In this document: positions 9,801 to 20,014 of the stretch, piece after piece | Layout: every line of letters starts with the position of its first letter | Position numbering within the stretch: position 1 is the stretch's first letter | From: Branchiostoma floridae | Lineage: Eukaryota > Chordata > Leptocardii > Amphioxiformes > Branchiostomatidae | DNA length: 60,000 nucleotides | Assembly (NCBI RefSeq): GCF_000003815.2 | Contig: NC_049987.1 | Coordinates: 10,958,714-11,018,713 of the forward strand | Direction of reading: 5' to 3' | The notes under the pieces: model-generated | The model's input: only the letters and a program-made list of their open reading frames with translations | Told to the model about the DNA's origin: nothing | The model's database searches: none | Made by a program: the position numbers and the translations under genes

Positions 9801-12800
9801 AAATAAGCAAATATATTGGGTTGTAGCCTAATAATTGTGCTTGAAGAAGTGGCACTTGCGAGGTACCCATGACTGTAGTTGTAGAAATAAAACTTATTGG
9901 ATAGTTGTAAAAGTGACACCAATATGGAAGCCATGAGTGTGGTAACTGTGATGCCAGTCTACCACACTAGCGTCACTTTTACCACACCAGTACATGTCTT
10001 AAATACAGGAATGAATGCCTTGTTGGATCTAATACCATGTTTTGTCCATTTGATTCTTTTTACAACAGTCATCACAACTTTATGGTGCCTATTTTTGAAG
10101 ATGTAGCCATCTTGTTTTTTTTTCACCCATCTTGTTTGTTTTTTCGCCCTATCGCACTATTTTTGCAGTCTGCAGAGGATGTCATCCTTAAAATTTACTT
10201 GCTGTGGCCTTAAGCATATTCTTAACCCAACGCAGTCAAAACACTTTAAGAATGACAAATGGCAATGACGTCACCATATCAGTTGTCTGCGTGACGACAG
10301 TAACTAAGAAAAAGTGCTATTATTTTCAATACATAGAAGCAAGATCCAGTAATACATTTCAAGTTCAGATAACTTGAGAACAACTCCTACATTTCTACAG
10401 AATATCAATGTTTAAGACAAGGCTAAAAAGATAATATCTATTTTCATCTGCATTATAATCGAAATATGTGGCACAACGCCACAACAATCGTCCGTACTTT
10501 GTTCTTTGACACGCCATACATCACAAACCTTGCGCTCACTGTACAGGATACACCGGTTTTTAAGTCAGAAGAGTGTTACACAGACTTTGAATTGATGGCA
10601 GGAGTTCAGGCTCCCTGAAGAATCCCATCATGACATAAGCCACGCCTTAATTCCTAGCTATCAATCCAACTCTGTGATATCTCTCCAATGCACTTTGCCA
10701 CAACAAAGGGAAGGCGAAGAATGACTCCTGTTAAAGTTGACCTCCCAAAAAGTGTCCTTTAAAAGCTGCACTGATAAATTATCATTTTATTTTTTTTTCA
10801 ATCTGAATGGATGTAAAACATAGACTGTGAGGAAAGAAGGAAAGAAAAGAAAGACTAGCGAACACGTCCTTGAATATTGGCCTTGAAAATCAGTATCCCA
10901 AGTATCTCTGTCATCTGCTCCCAAGCTTGGCGATGCCAGATTTCCGTCCGCTAACAGAACGTGCCGTTTGGATGTTGGCAGCGGCCCAAAAGGCGCCTAA
11001 GATGGGAGTCACGCATATGAGCCGATAGTCTCCGCGGTATCTACCATGTTCACTATAACCTTCATCAACCCTGGTGCTCCTAAGGTGAAGGTTCAGTCCG
11101 TATTTATGTCAGTAGTTTATATCTAGACGTGCGCCTTTCCGCTTTATAGTTCTGTAACATCAAACAAAAACAAAACTTTACTTTCATCTTGCGTCATTTG
11201 AACCACGTTAGAACCATATGCGTGTGCCAAGACCGGCGCGCAACTTGAGAAGATGCTTAGAAGGCGCACATGCTGTGTTTAAGTTAACGTAACTTTTAGG
11301 CGTCTGTTTTAGTGTACTTCGACGTTTTCCTTTGGTGAAAATATCAAAATGCCAATTTTACAGCGGTATGATGGCACAGATGTTTGTTCAACTTTAGGCA
11401 CATACATTTCTAATTGTATATGCAAGACGATTTTCAAACACGATAAGTAAGTTGAATATAGTAACATGTAACATCGTTAAGTTATTGATTTATGAGTGAT
11501 TTGAATGGTGTCGGCACTCATTAATCGCCAGGAATGGCACATAATGTTATACATTGCAATAGGCAAACGAAGAACCAACTCCGCAGGCCACTTCAAATGA
11601 TTTGAGAGACCTCAGCACGTCCAAAGTAAGTAATCCTTGCCATAAAGTTGCCTGTAAACCCATGAGTACCGCTTGTAAAAGACCCACTCAGCAGTTTTTA
11701 CGAGCCACAAGTGTGTGTGTTTCATGCTACTCTCCGGTGCCAGCAGGTGCCATGCGCTACAAAACAGTTTCAACTTTGATCAAATTACAGTAGATTTGCT
11801 TTTTTACTGTCGGCTGCGGCAAGTTTTCTCGATCGCGAAGCAAAAGTGGCCAACATAGATCATCTGTAAAGCCCCGTTTACAAATCAAAATTTAGCTCGG
11901 CCGACTCGTCGGCGAGCTCCAAATGGGCATTTTCGGCCGGAGTATGACCGGCGTTTGGGCCATTACGCGGGCTTCGGGCGACTTTTAACAGCTCGTCCGT
12001 TGGATTTAAACCTCCGTGTGATGTCAGTTGTGCACCAAAAAAGCAGGAAAGACAATCACTTGAACTTTCCGAAGGGAAACACCGAGCCCCGTCCAATTTG
12101 TGACGGTGCAGATTATTTGATAAAAAGTAAAGCCGATGCTCGGACGATGTTGAAATTCGGCGAGCTCTGACCGAGCTACAAATTCGGCCGGCGTCCGCAT
12201 GAATTGTAAACAGGGCTTAAGCACGGCAGTCTTTGTATGTCAGACTTGTCTCTTTGCAATACATGTAGGTAACCCCTCCCCAACCACGGTAGAAGGGGGT
12301 ACCATTTTCCACGAAGTTGCGAAATTGGCCTTTTACCTATTTAACAAGCAGAGGCTTTACTTTAGTCGAAGGGAATAGTTAGTGGCCGGGAATTATTACT
12401 GCTGTTGTCTCCTTTCAGGAAAGACAGAGTTCTACATTACAACCCTCCTTGAAACCTCTGCTTGGAGAATACATTTGACCTGTTACTATGCGTCTTCCTG
12501 TAGTCTAACCCTGTCAGCAGTTCACTATGGCAAGATTCCAGAAAGGATGACTTCTTTCAGACTGCCTGATGAAAGATTAACAGCTGTTTTGTTGAAAATA
12601 GTTGTTTGTACACGAGATAAAACATCGGCGTTGTTTTCTTGACTGTCCACCCTGTCAGAGAAAGTTAAGAAATATTGCCTGTAGGTTAAGAAGTCAAGTG
12701 TTTTTCAATTTTCCATTATTTTGCCAAACGGGACCGTTTGTGCCGACCTCCATGTATTGAATGTGTCCACAGCCCAACAGTCACGCATCTTTATTGCTGT

Positions 12801-14940
12801 CTATTCTTTTATAAATCTGTACCGTCCATTGAGACGCAAATAATTCACGAGGTATTGTCAATTACACCTGTCAATCATCGAAACATTCCTAATTCCAGAG
12901 TGTGGCAGACATCTAGGTCTAGGTCGGAACGTTCGGGCGCCACTTGTTCCTATGAAAACACAGAACAGAGTAATTGACTTTTCTAAGGCCACAGCAAGTT
13001 AATTTTATGGATGACATCCTCTGCAGACTGCAAAAATAGTGCGATAGGGCGAAAAAAAACAAGATAGGTAAAAAAAAACAAGATTGCTACATTTTTAAAA
13101 ATAGGAACCATAGTTGTGATGAATGTTGTAACAAGAATTAAAGGGACAAAACATGGCATCAGAGCCAACAAGGCATTCATTCCTGTATTCAAGACATGTA
13201 CTGGTGTGGTAAAAGTGAAACTAGTGTGATAGACTGGAATCACCAACAAAGTTGGTAACCACACTCATGGCTTCCATATTGGTATCACTTTTACAACTAT
13301 CAAATAAGTTTCATTTCTACAACTACAGTCCGGTGTACCTCGCAAGTGTCACTTCTACAAGTACAATTATTAGGCTACAATACAACATATTTGCTCATTT
13401 TGGTACTTTATCCCTGCAGAAGAAAAAATTCTTGTTTTTTTTCTGAAATCAGGCGAAAATTAATGCGCGTGCTGATGTCATCCATAAAGTTTACCTGCTG
13501 TGGCCTAAGGTAAAGCCTTTTAAGCACTAGTATATGTATATCAAAGCTAGATAGTTTTAAACAGTGTAAAACACTTAGTGACGGGAGTTGGTATGTTTCA
13601 CATTTAAACCTCCTGATCTACTGAAGTATATGTTTGAGTCTGGTCACTCCTGTGTTTACGGATTTTGTTCCTGCATGCTGTTTCGCCCAAAAGAAATCCC
13701 AAAATACCACAGCTTCGCGTTTTCTCATTCAAGACTTTAGACTTCGTAACTTTCACAGACTATTAGAACTACCACTACATGAGAGTGTAATTGTTAGTGA
13801 ACTAGCCGCATCATAGTGGAGAATCTTGAAAGTAACGAAATCTGTAACGGCTCGTTTGTAATTACGTAAAGACTGTCAAGATTTCCTGTCTGCAAACCTT
13901 TAAGTAAAACAGCGACTCTGAAATTGCGATTAGGCTCGTCTTACACCAGCGACCTCCCTGTCCTTAAGCCTGCCCCCCGCTAGGCACGAAATTACACTTA
14001 AGGTCTCACATATGGAAGACGTTTGCACCAAACCAGCCGCACGACACTCAATAGCACTACAATCATCGGATTAATTTGACGAAATCATAATGTTCGCAAA
14101 CAAACTCACTATGAAACAAGATGTAAACAAAGATAGTAACAGAAGTATATCGTCTTTTGATATAGACCTATACCTTTGAACCTAAGCAACGCCCCTCCCC
14201 TCTTACTTAAAATCGTCAAGGCGTTGACGTGCGAGGTCGCCACGGGTACTAACAGTTGACCTGAGTCATCAAACGTGTTAAACAAATAAAACATGTGTGT
14301 AAAAGGGGGAGGGGGAGTGGCAATGTTAGTATTTCAGGGCGCTTTCTCCTTTACTGCATGTGTCATATATGGCCACGAAGACAACACTAATCTTTTTAAA
14401 CAAACAAAAAACACTGCAACAACTACAGGTAAATTTATCAAGAGAAAGTCGACACGGAAGGTTAGAGTAGTGTACGCTAGTATGCTCATTTAAAAAATCC
14501 TATCATGACTTCTCTCCTGCTTGTACAAGGTGGCATGCTTTACGTAAGTCAAGCAATATTTACATCTTACAATGTACAAAGTAGATCAACGTAGTTGTTT
14601 AAAAAAGAGTGATATTTCTTATATCACAAGAGTTGTCAAGGCAAGACTACATCTAAATCTGCCTTCCCCAGAACAGTTGTTGGATTTTGACTTTCTTACG
14701 AACACAAAGCATGTGAGAACGCAAAACAGAGATTGTCTACGGTAGATGGTACCGCCTAATATCACGTCGTGCACTCTTTACTCTCCACGCCCCGTTTCAG
14801 TAAAACTTTCGCCCGCCTACGAAAGTCAGTACAAATTCCAAAATGTTGTCCGTTTGGACCTTAGTCAATACGTTATCTATAAAGAACCTGTTAAACGATA
14901 ACCTACCTGCACAGATCAGTAGAATGATAGCGGAGTGCAT
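3602..14940 (-). CDS. XPNPEP2-like: XPNPEP2-like aminopeptidase P (Xaa-Pro aminopeptidase), 5' part of gene
   Basis: This enzyme family removes an N-terminal residue that precedes proline. Exons on -: 14907-14940, 9525-9628, 9140-9265, 8562-8625, 8061-8180, 7568-7660, 6813-6956 (7A) or 6217-6363 (7B), 5745-5840, 4308-4389, 3602-3806. All have AG/GT borders and the phases join to 356 codons (357 with 7B). Family landmarks in order: [125 protein letters not shown] signal peptide and the RDC...PPY and CTTGVSC segments resemble membrane-bound XPNPEP2 more than cytosolic XPNPEP1. The metal-binding pita-bread domain is not in the window; it must lie left of base 1, past the retrotransposon. Confidence 0.9.
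4125..4270 (+). repeat. tRNA-derived SINE-like fragment
   Basis: CCGGGTTCGAAGCCCGG at 4178-4194 is a near-ideal tRNA T-arm/B box. TGTGGTTACTACATTGG, about 40 bases upstream, is a poor A box. No cloverleaf or acceptor stem forms, so this is a SINE head or tRNA-like relic and not a working tRNA. It lies in the intron between exons 9 and 10 of the aminopeptidase gene. Confidence 0.4.
4308..4389 (-). CDS. XPNPEP2-like: XPNPEP2-like exon 9, domain II
   Basis: Acceptor CTTTCAG, donor GTACGT. It encodes [20 protein letters not shown] then VTANTA. The LRGSD.(P/E)(F/Y/H)NP.FF.Y block is one of the most conserved in eukaryotic aminopeptidase P. The phase-2 end joins the single base at the start of exon 10 to give Val. 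Confidence 0.9.
4717..5644. mobile_element. Mariner-like non-autonomous element with long terminal inverted repeats
   Basis: The left end starts TACGAGGGTAAGTCAGAAAG and the right end, reversed, starts TACGAGGGTGAGTCAGAAAG. Pairing continues with scattered mismatches for roughly 190 bases (for example GCAAGTGGTTTCATAACAGA in both arms, and CACACCCTTGGTA near the inner end). The CGAGGGT start and flanking TA are typical of Tc1/mariner ends. No transposase frame is visible inside. It sits in the intron between exons 8 and 9 of the aminopeptidase gene. Confidence 0.8.
5745..5840 (-). CDS. XPNPEP2-like: XPNPEP2-like exon 8, domain II
   Basis: Acceptor TTCCCAG, donor GTAAGT (5744-5739). It encodes [20 protein letters not shown] then [11 protein letters not shown], the W..K...(L/V/I)R..M.......L.(T/S).L(D/E)E.AW block of aminopeptidase P domain II. 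Joined to exon 9 the motif reads [18 protein letters not shown]. Confidence 0.88.
6217..6363 (-). CDS. XPNPEP2-like: XPNPEP2-like exon 7B (alternative copy 2)
   Basis: 147-base exon with phase-1 borders (acceptor CCATAG, donor GTGTGT). It encodes [17 protein letters not shown], then [20 protein letters not shown] and GLNYTG. It aligns with exon 7A over the whole length, sharing W, NL(V/I)D, WDDRP, AP and YTG, and has one more codon. The TWQGY start recalls the TWESY of vertebrate XPNPEP2. The frame is open and the splice sites are intact, so it is not an obvious relic. Confidence 0.82.
6813..6956 (-). CDS. XPNPEP2-like: XPNPEP2-like exon 7A (alternative copy 1)
   Basis: 144-base exon with phase-1 borders (acceptor ACGTAG, donor GTCAGG). 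It encodes [17 protein letters not shown], then [20 protein letters not shown] and GIEYTG. The segment spans the join of domains I and II. It is homologous to exon 7B 449 bases downstream and has the same phase at both ends, so the two can substitute for each other without shifting the frame. Confidence 0.85.
7568..7660 (-). CDS. XPNPEP2-like: XPNPEP2-like exon 6, end of domain I
   Basis: Exon with a GTGAGT donor at 7567-7562 and a CAAG acceptor. It encodes [20 protein letters not shown] then DPHLVSI, closely matching the family pattern PT..EWL...L..GGRVG.DP. Its phase-1 end is compatible with either downstream exon 7 copy. The next residue would be Lys with 7A or Ser with 7B. Confidence 0.88.
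8061..9265 (-). CDS. XPNPEP2-like: XPNPEP2-like exons 3-5: creatinase/prolidase N-terminal domain
   Basis: Exons 9140-9265 (42 codons), 8562-8625 and 8061-8180 join in frame (phases 0, 1, 1). They encode [36 protein letters not shown] and a [17 protein letters not shown] block. These are the strongest family signatures of the N-terminal creatinase-like domain I. The vertebrate enzyme has H(Q/M)(S/N)EY at the exon 3/4 join, against HLSEY here. Confidence 0.9.
8926..8986. repeat. TGTTG-type simple repeat
   Basis: Degenerate pentanucleotide tract (GTGTTGTGTTGTGTTGCGTTG) in the intron between exons 3 and 4 of the aminopeptidase gene. No other function is visible. Confidence 0.7.
9525..9628 (-). 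CDS. XPNPEP2-like: XPNPEP2-like exon 2: mature N-terminus
   Basis: Phase-1 start, phase-0 end (GTAATT donor at 9524). The reading frame is acidic and then basic and ends in RDCTATPP, which continues into YIPP of exon 3. The segment RDCxxxPPY is what I recall near the mature N-terminus of membrane aminopeptidase P and supports the XPNPEP2 assignment. Confidence 0.78.
9681..10209 (+). mobile_element. Harbinger-type MITE, copy 1
   Basis: 529 bases with terminal inverted repeats GGCCACAGCAAGTAAATTTT / GATGTCATCC...GCTGTGGCC of about 33 bases, flanked by TTA on both sides (9678-9680, 10210-10212). A 3-bp TWA target duplication points to the PIF/Harbinger superfamily. No transposase frame is present. 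It starts 52 bases upstream (gene sense) of exon 2 of the aminopeptidase gene, in intron 1, and is nearly identical over its length, in reverse, to 12987-13505. Confidence 0.85.
11870..12217. mobile_element. Harbinger-type MITE with AGCCC(C/T)GTTTACAA ends
   Basis: The ends AGCCCCGTTTACAA and TTGTAAACAGGGCT are inverted and flanked by TAA on both sides (11867-11869, 12218-12220). The interior is GC-rich with GAGCTC and CGGCCG motifs in both arms. The 3-bp TAA duplication again fits PIF/Harbinger. It lies in intron 1 of the aminopeptidase gene. Confidence 0.7.
12445..12472 (-). repeat. Solo end of the CTCCAAGCAGAGG MITE family
   Basis: Read on the minus strand this gives GTATTCTCCAAGCAGAGGTT, close to the ends of the MITE at 41263-41470 and to the fragment at 19067-19100. 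No matching opposite end was found beyond a weak AAGCAGAGGC at 12347. Confidence 0.4.
12987..13505 (-). mobile_element. Harbinger-type MITE, copy 2 (inverted relative to copy 1)
   Basis: 519 bases, the reverse complement of the element at 9681-10209 with small differences, flanked by TAA on both sides (12984-12986, 13506-13508). Its ends are GGCCACAGCAAGTTAATTTT and CTGCTGTGGCC. Both copies lie in intron 1 of the aminopeptidase gene, 2.8 kb apart, so a transcript could fold the two copies onto each other. Confidence 0.85.
14907..14940 (-). CDS. XPNPEP2-like: XPNPEP2-like exon 1: start codon and signal peptide
   Basis: ATG at 14940-14938 opens a short hydrophobic peptide, [11 protein letters not shown]. 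The exon ends after one base of the next codon at a GTAGGT donor (14906-14901). That phase-1 end matches the acceptor at 9630-9629, so the joined start reads [14 protein letters not shown], a plausible secretory signal peptide. Intron 1 is 5.3 kb and full of MITEs. A different first exon cannot be excluded without transcript data. Confidence 0.68.
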
Positions 14941-17223
14941 GATTGTCCCAGTGGTGAGTCCGTACTGTGAGTACTACACGCCTGGTCGACCTCGATTTGT
15001 GACTTCGGTCGTAACTGTCAGAATCGACCAAAAACAGCAGGGGGGGGGTATCAATTCTACAATTTATATCATAAATCAAAAGGTTCACTTGATTTATATA
15101 ACTGTTGTTTTTTTATCGTTAGTCAACATTTATATAAAAATAGGAACAATTGTGGCGTCCTTTCCTTTCTTAACGAAAAGATTTTGTAATTTAAAAATGG
15201 TATAATTCACCCCTACCAGTCGGAATATTCAGTCCCAGACAAATAATGCACGCTTGATCGCAAATCTTTTCACGCCCCCCAAATGTTCCACCCAGCCAGG
15301 GCACTGGGAGGGGTCATAGCACGATATCTTGGCCTGGCGGACTTGAGTGTTCCGGCACGCGTGAACTTGACCGGATCCTTCTCGACTTGGCACAAGATTC
15401 CTACCAAGATGTCTGGGATCCTTACCCTTCTACAGAAACAGCCGGATGCAAACAAATTGAGAGGGTCTCAAGCTGGACTTCTGCTTCTTGACTTGTTGTG
15501 AAGATGCCGACAAAATTCCTGAGAGTGCAGGGATGACTGGGGGTCTTTTTTGCTGAGTTTTCCGTTTTTGGACCTCTCCTTGAGATTTCTAAGATTGAAC
15601 TGTACTACTCTAGGGCTCTCAAGTTGACCTGCTTCGAAGACTTATCCTTGACTTATCCAAAATATACTGACAAATTTCTTTAAGATATTTAATGATGACT
15701 AGAACTCTGTTTTCTGATTTTAGGAGCACTTAAGCTGTTACAATTACCAATTGTGCATGTTTTAACGACATCGATATCCACATTGTTTTAATAAAAAGTC
15801 AAAGACTACGTGTAAAACTTTTAAAACAAAACAAAAAACTGTTTTATACGCAGACGACATGGATGGATAAATGTAAAAAATTCTTCATTTTACTCACAAT
15901 CAACTTGTGATAGCTTTTCTTATGTGTAAGAACCATAAGTTGTTAAATAGAAAACTGTGACAAAAATTATCATAATTTCCCTTTTGGCAGTACGGTTAAC
16001 CGGACACGCCAGTCATAGTTGAACTTCATCTGGTGACACATTGAATGTTGGAAACGTGAGGAAGTTTGTTTTCAGTTTGTTCATTTTGGTTATAACTTCC
16101 TCACCTGTCAAGTCTGCCTTTCGTGACAGTTCTTTAGTTTGGGTCACGCAAGGAAGGAAAGTCTAGCTGCAACAACAGAAAACTCACTACACCACTGCGT
16201 TAAAAGACATGTGCGTAAAAACACACACCAAATACATATGGATAATGTCAGGAACTAACTGTAATAGTCACTTGTAACCATGCATGCGCAGACATCAATA
16301 CATATCCAGTATGAAATACACTTACATAACTTGTATGGCGTATAAGGAAGACAGTGTCTATTTCATACAGTCGACTAGTCAGAGATTAATGTAACTTTGC
16401 CGAATTGTTCGAAGCCATGTTTCCATGCTATGGCCTTTTATCAATCAATCGTTCGCTGGTATCATTTGTTGTTGTATGGCGGCTGTACAGACAGTGCTCG
16501 CCAAACAGAGTTACACATTAACCAGAGATAAGCACATGGGTGTACTGATGCAATATTTACTCAATAAACATATAAATATTCTGGTACCTTAAGACATTTA
16601 CAATTTCCTTTGAAAACATTCTTTAAATGTGTCCTTCACATTCGAAAAATACCATGAACAGACATTTTACATCTAGATTTTTTTCTTCTTAATTTGTTTT
16701 GGTTAGGGTTTTGAGTAACCCCCGTATAGTCGCTTTACATTACCTTTCCTGTTATGGTTATGGCATATCAAAACATACACAAGTAATATCTAATGCAAGT
16801 TGTTAGGGTCCCAAACTATCAAAACGNNNNNNNNNNNNNNNNNNNNNNNNNNNNNNNNNNNNNNNNNNNNNNNNNNNNNNNNNNNNNNNNNNNNNNNNNN
16901 NNNNNNNNNNNNNNNNNNNNNNNNNNTCATTAAGCCCGGCCAAAATGAAAAATCCCCATTGGGGACCTTTTTCTGCATCTTGAAGATATGATCACTGAAA
17001 CTACCAAGATAGTGTTGTACACATTGTAGGAAGACAGAATTTTTATCCCATGTTTACGAATCTGTGGTATCAAACTGTGCGGCTGAAAAAAAAGTCAATA
17101 AAAGTTCGCATATCCCACCCACCGTATAATGGTGCCGTCTTATGACGCCATTATTATATGGTGTAAGAAGCAGAACAGAAAAGAACACAAAGTCAACTGC
17201 GTCACAACGGCAACAACTCCACC
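14941..17223. other. Intergenic region between divergent XPNPEP2-like and Shisa-like genes
   Basis: This 2.3 kb stretch between the two start codons should contain both promoters and 5' UTRs. A GC-rich patch (15280-15440) has no frame I recognise. No clear TATA box or known motif stands out. It includes the scaffold gap at 16827-16926. Confidence 0.5.
16827..16926. other. Assembly gap (100 N)
   Basis: A run of exactly 100 N, the conventional length for a gap of unknown size. Flanks show no obvious repeat. Confidence 0.98.
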
Positions 17224-17272
17224 ATGTTCTTGTACTTGCTGGTGTTAGTGCTGGCAGTGAGTGTTGCACCAT
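17224..17272 (+). CDS. Shisa-like exon 1: signal peptide
   Basis: ATG in a good context (CTCCACC ATG T). The exon ends CCAT before donor GTACGT. A tempting earlier donor, GTGAGT at 17255-17260, would put exon 2 out of frame, so it is rejected. Phase 1 joins GT of exon 2 to make Cys. Confidence 0.78.
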
Positions 17273-19905
17273 GTACGTAAATTGTGCCTTTTTGACAACT
17301 ATCAGTTGGTGTTGACGATGTTCTAGATTGGACAAAGCCAAAGTTCCAGATATGTGACAAGGTTTTACAAAAACGTAGCGTCTTATTTTGTATAAGCTTT
17401 ATGATCAAATACATATGCAAATGATTATAGATTCGTTTGGGCCATCCGAAATACCCGTATTTATCCCTGCGGTTTAAGAAAAATGTAGTTTTGTAAATTA
17501 CGTACTTTCCTACTATAGCCAAGGAAGTTGTTTGGAAATACCTTTTTTTCCTAGATTCTCTGGTAGCATTGGGTCAGCTGAGCGTTCATGTTAGGATCCA
17601 AATACTCGCTGGTAGAGCGTCATACGATCTCTGGCCTGCAAGTGAGATTGCTAACCGGAAAACACACCTCTGAAAATATATCCTAACATCTCTTTTTAAG
17701 AACAGGTGTTACATTTGTGCCTTATCATTGTCATCTTGTATCTGCTTACTTTGTGGTCAGTTCACCCCCATTTCTACATAAAACCGAAATTTTAGTTGCC
17801 ATGGTTGTCTTCAAAAGTCCCCAATCTGTATGTTTGTGAATGCGTTTCTGAAGAATGCCAAAATCCAACCTTCCGGAAAATCTTCCTGACAATATTCAGT
17901 ATTGATGATTTTCGTCTTCGTGATTTTAAGTCTTCTAATACGTATAAGGCCTCGACACAACCTTCCCGTACCTGGTAGCCAGAAGCACCGTTTGTTTAGC
18001 AGTGCGTATATTGTACTTTGTCTAGTTATCCTGTTTATAATTAACTAATGCGACCTAAGAATGTCGGCACAATAACAGCATTACACAGAAATGAATGCGT
18101 CTTTCGTCGAAACACACCATGCCCATGCTGGATCAATACAATGATTTGATAACACATTCTTCATTACTTTTGTAAAATACAATCGATCGTCAAGGGTACA
18201 ATGTTTGCGGCAACAAAACGAGCGTACAACAGTTACAATTTGCATACTCGGGAATAAGGATGATAGCTAGAAAACGTTTATGAATCACCATAACGTACAC
18301 AATACTATTAGTTAAATTTAGATAGGAATTGGTCTTGATTTTGCAATGAAGTACCTGAAATAAAGGTTCTAATTAATTGTTTATGTATTATTATGTATTA
18401 TCATGAAAGTTCTAAACAATTGTTTATGTATTACTAAGTTGTACAATTTAGATTGTATCTTTTTCCTCCGATTTTCCATAATCTTTTCCTGTGATTCAGG
18501 TGATGCCGAATGGTGTAGCAGCTACACGTGGGGTGGTCATCATCAACCCGGCTTTAACTGCCCGGGCCGTTATGATGACTACGATGAGATCTACTGCTGT
18601 GGAACCAGCAGGAACAAGTACTGTTGTGACGACTGCTGGGACAAGGTCTACGGTGCCTGCCATCGATTCAGGTTCAAACCTCTTGTATATCATCTTTCAC
18701 TGATATGATCACGCACCTGGAATAGTTTGGTACGATGTTTGTCATTGGTGTATCAGATCATTTTGTCCCTATAAATACTGCGTTAGCACCAATATCTTTG
18801 TATCACAAGAAGACTCTCACATATAGTGATCATATGTCGCTCTCATTTATCAAGAAAATGGAGGTAAGCGACGTTTATCAGGGGTACTGTTTTTGTCGTG
18901 TTCATCCTTTTGATGGGCTTGTTTAACTTTTACATTTTACGTTGGTAGATATTTTTTAGTATTATTTTTAGGTCTGGAAAACTGACATCCCTCTCTTGCA
19001 GGTAGAGCGGCACAGCCTAGGCCTATTATCACCTTAGTAGTAGTGTATAAACAAGCTTGGGTCAAGAAGCTACTCTCCAAGCAGAGGTTAGGCTCCGGCT
19101 CGACACACCGACTTGTGTATCTAATATTTCACGTTAATTTGTTTATGTTCCCTCAGTGTCGGCGGTAAGGTGGGAGTAGGCCTTGCTGTAGGAGGGGTCC
19201 TGTTCATCGTGTTAGCCTTAGGCTACTGCTGTCGGGCCAAACAACTACGGCAGAGAAGTAAGTCATGTTATCATGGAAGCTGACGATCTGTGTTGGTAGT
19301 AATTATAGTACAATGTTAAACGTTTCTCCAACACAAAGGTATACATGGATCAAATTTTAATAACTGTCGCCTTCCCCAGAATCAATACTGATGACCAATC
19401 ACTTCAGAACGTAAACTCGCGAGAGATATACAGTCACGTGATCTATGAACACAATGATCGATATCTTGCGGTTCCGTGTATACGTAAACCTTTGTGTTGT
19501 AAGAAAGTTTATTGTTATATACTATTATGTATTGCTATGATGCTTTGTTCTTTTTGTTTTGTGTTCTGGTAATTCAACTCCTTTTTTTTCCAACTTAGTG
19601 CATTCATTGTAGGTTTACATATATTCTGTAATCTGCATATATTCTGTGCTACAGACCGTCAGCGGCAGACGGTGTCCACGGTACCATACCCCGACCAGGA
19701 GCAGCCTCGGTACCCCACAGGCGCGATGTCCTACCTCCCACCCCCGGCAGGCGCATCAGCGTACCCACAGTCTTCTCCCACGGGATACCCCCAGCCTCCC
19801 CCGGGAGGGTTTGTTGCCGCTCCCCCACCCTACCCTGGGGGAGATGCCGCGTATCCCCCTGCGTACCCTGGTGGCTCTGGATATCCAGTGAAACAGCAGC
19901 CTTGA
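17224..19905 (+). CDS. Shisa-like single-pass membrane protein, complete
   Basis: Four exons (17224-17272, 18500-18671, 19157-19257, 19655-19905) with consistent phases 1, 2, 1 give 190 codons and TGA at 19903-19905. Order: signal peptide MFLYLLVLVLAVSVAPC; a short Cys-rich ectodomain with WCSSYTWGG, FNCP, EIYCCG and NKYCCDDCW, the Shisa-type paired-Cys pattern; a membrane segment GVGLAVGGVLFIVLALGYCC with a basic stop (RAKQLRQR); and a Pro/Gly/Tyr-rich cytosolic tail of about 83 residues containing PPPY. Vertebrate Shisa proteins are ER or surface adaptors that alter receptor trafficking (Wnt, FGF, AMPA receptors) and bind WW-domain proteins through PPxY. The partner here is unknown. It is shorter than neural Shisa6-9 and nearer Shisa4/5 in size. 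Confidence 0.85.
18500..18671 (+). CDS. Shisa-like exon 2: cysteine-rich domain
   Basis: Acceptor GATTCAG, donor GTTCAA (weak) at 18672. Read in frame it gives CDAEWCSSYTWGG, then HHQPGFNCPGRYDDYDEIYC, CGTSRNKYCCDDCWDKVYG and ACHRF. It has ten cysteines, including adjacent CC pairs as in Shisa domains. Two other frames over this exon are open and are shadows. Confidence 0.85.
19067..19100 (+). repeat. Solo end of the CTCCAAGCAGAGG MITE family
   Basis: TACTCTCCAAGCAGAGGTTA followed by GGCTCCGG matches the end of the MITE at 41263-41470. It lies in the intron just upstream of Shisa-like exon 3; the other end is missing. Confidence 0.5.
19157..19257 (+). CDS. Shisa-like exon 3: transmembrane segment
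   Basis: Acceptor TCCCTCAG, donor GTAAGT at 19258. It encodes SVGGKVGVGLAVGGVLFIVL then ALGYCCRAKQLRQR: one hydrophobic helix, a juxtamembrane CC pair that could be palmitoylated, and a basic cluster, which puts the C-terminus in the cytosol. Confidence 0.85.
19655..19905 (+). CDS. Shisa-like exon 4: proline-rich cytosolic tail and stop
   Basis: Acceptor GTGCTACAG. The frame encodes repeated YP, GYP, PPP and AYPP motifs, with one PPPY WW-binding motif, and ends VKQQP then TGA. A second frame over the same bases is open and rich in Arg/Thr/Pro but does not join exon 3. Confidence 0.85.
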
Positions 19906-20008
19906 TATATACTATATCATATCATCTAACAGAGTTAAATATTAGTGCCGTTAACATAATCATATCATGTTATACAATACCGCCGTGTTCATTTGTCTTT
20001 TTTCTTTC

Positions 20009-20014
20009 AATAAA
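20009..20014 (+). terminator. Polyadenylation signal of the Shisa-like gene
   Basis: AATAAA 104 bases after the stop codon, followed by a GT-rich stretch (GTTGTTTTT) about 20 bases on. Another AATAAA is at 20763. Confidence 0.6.

Noticed and set aside
10921-11050. GC-rich short frame ([18 protein letters not shown]) on +
   Set aside because: Only about 30 codons, no splice context, no family match; may be transposon debris.
18491-18703. Alternative open frames over the Shisa-like exon 2 on both strands
   Set aside because: They do not join the flanking exons; the Cys-rich frame does, with matching phases.
19646-19891. Arg/Thr/Pro-rich open frame over Shisa-like exon 4
   Set aside because: Out of phase with exon 3; the YP/PPPY frame joins correctly.
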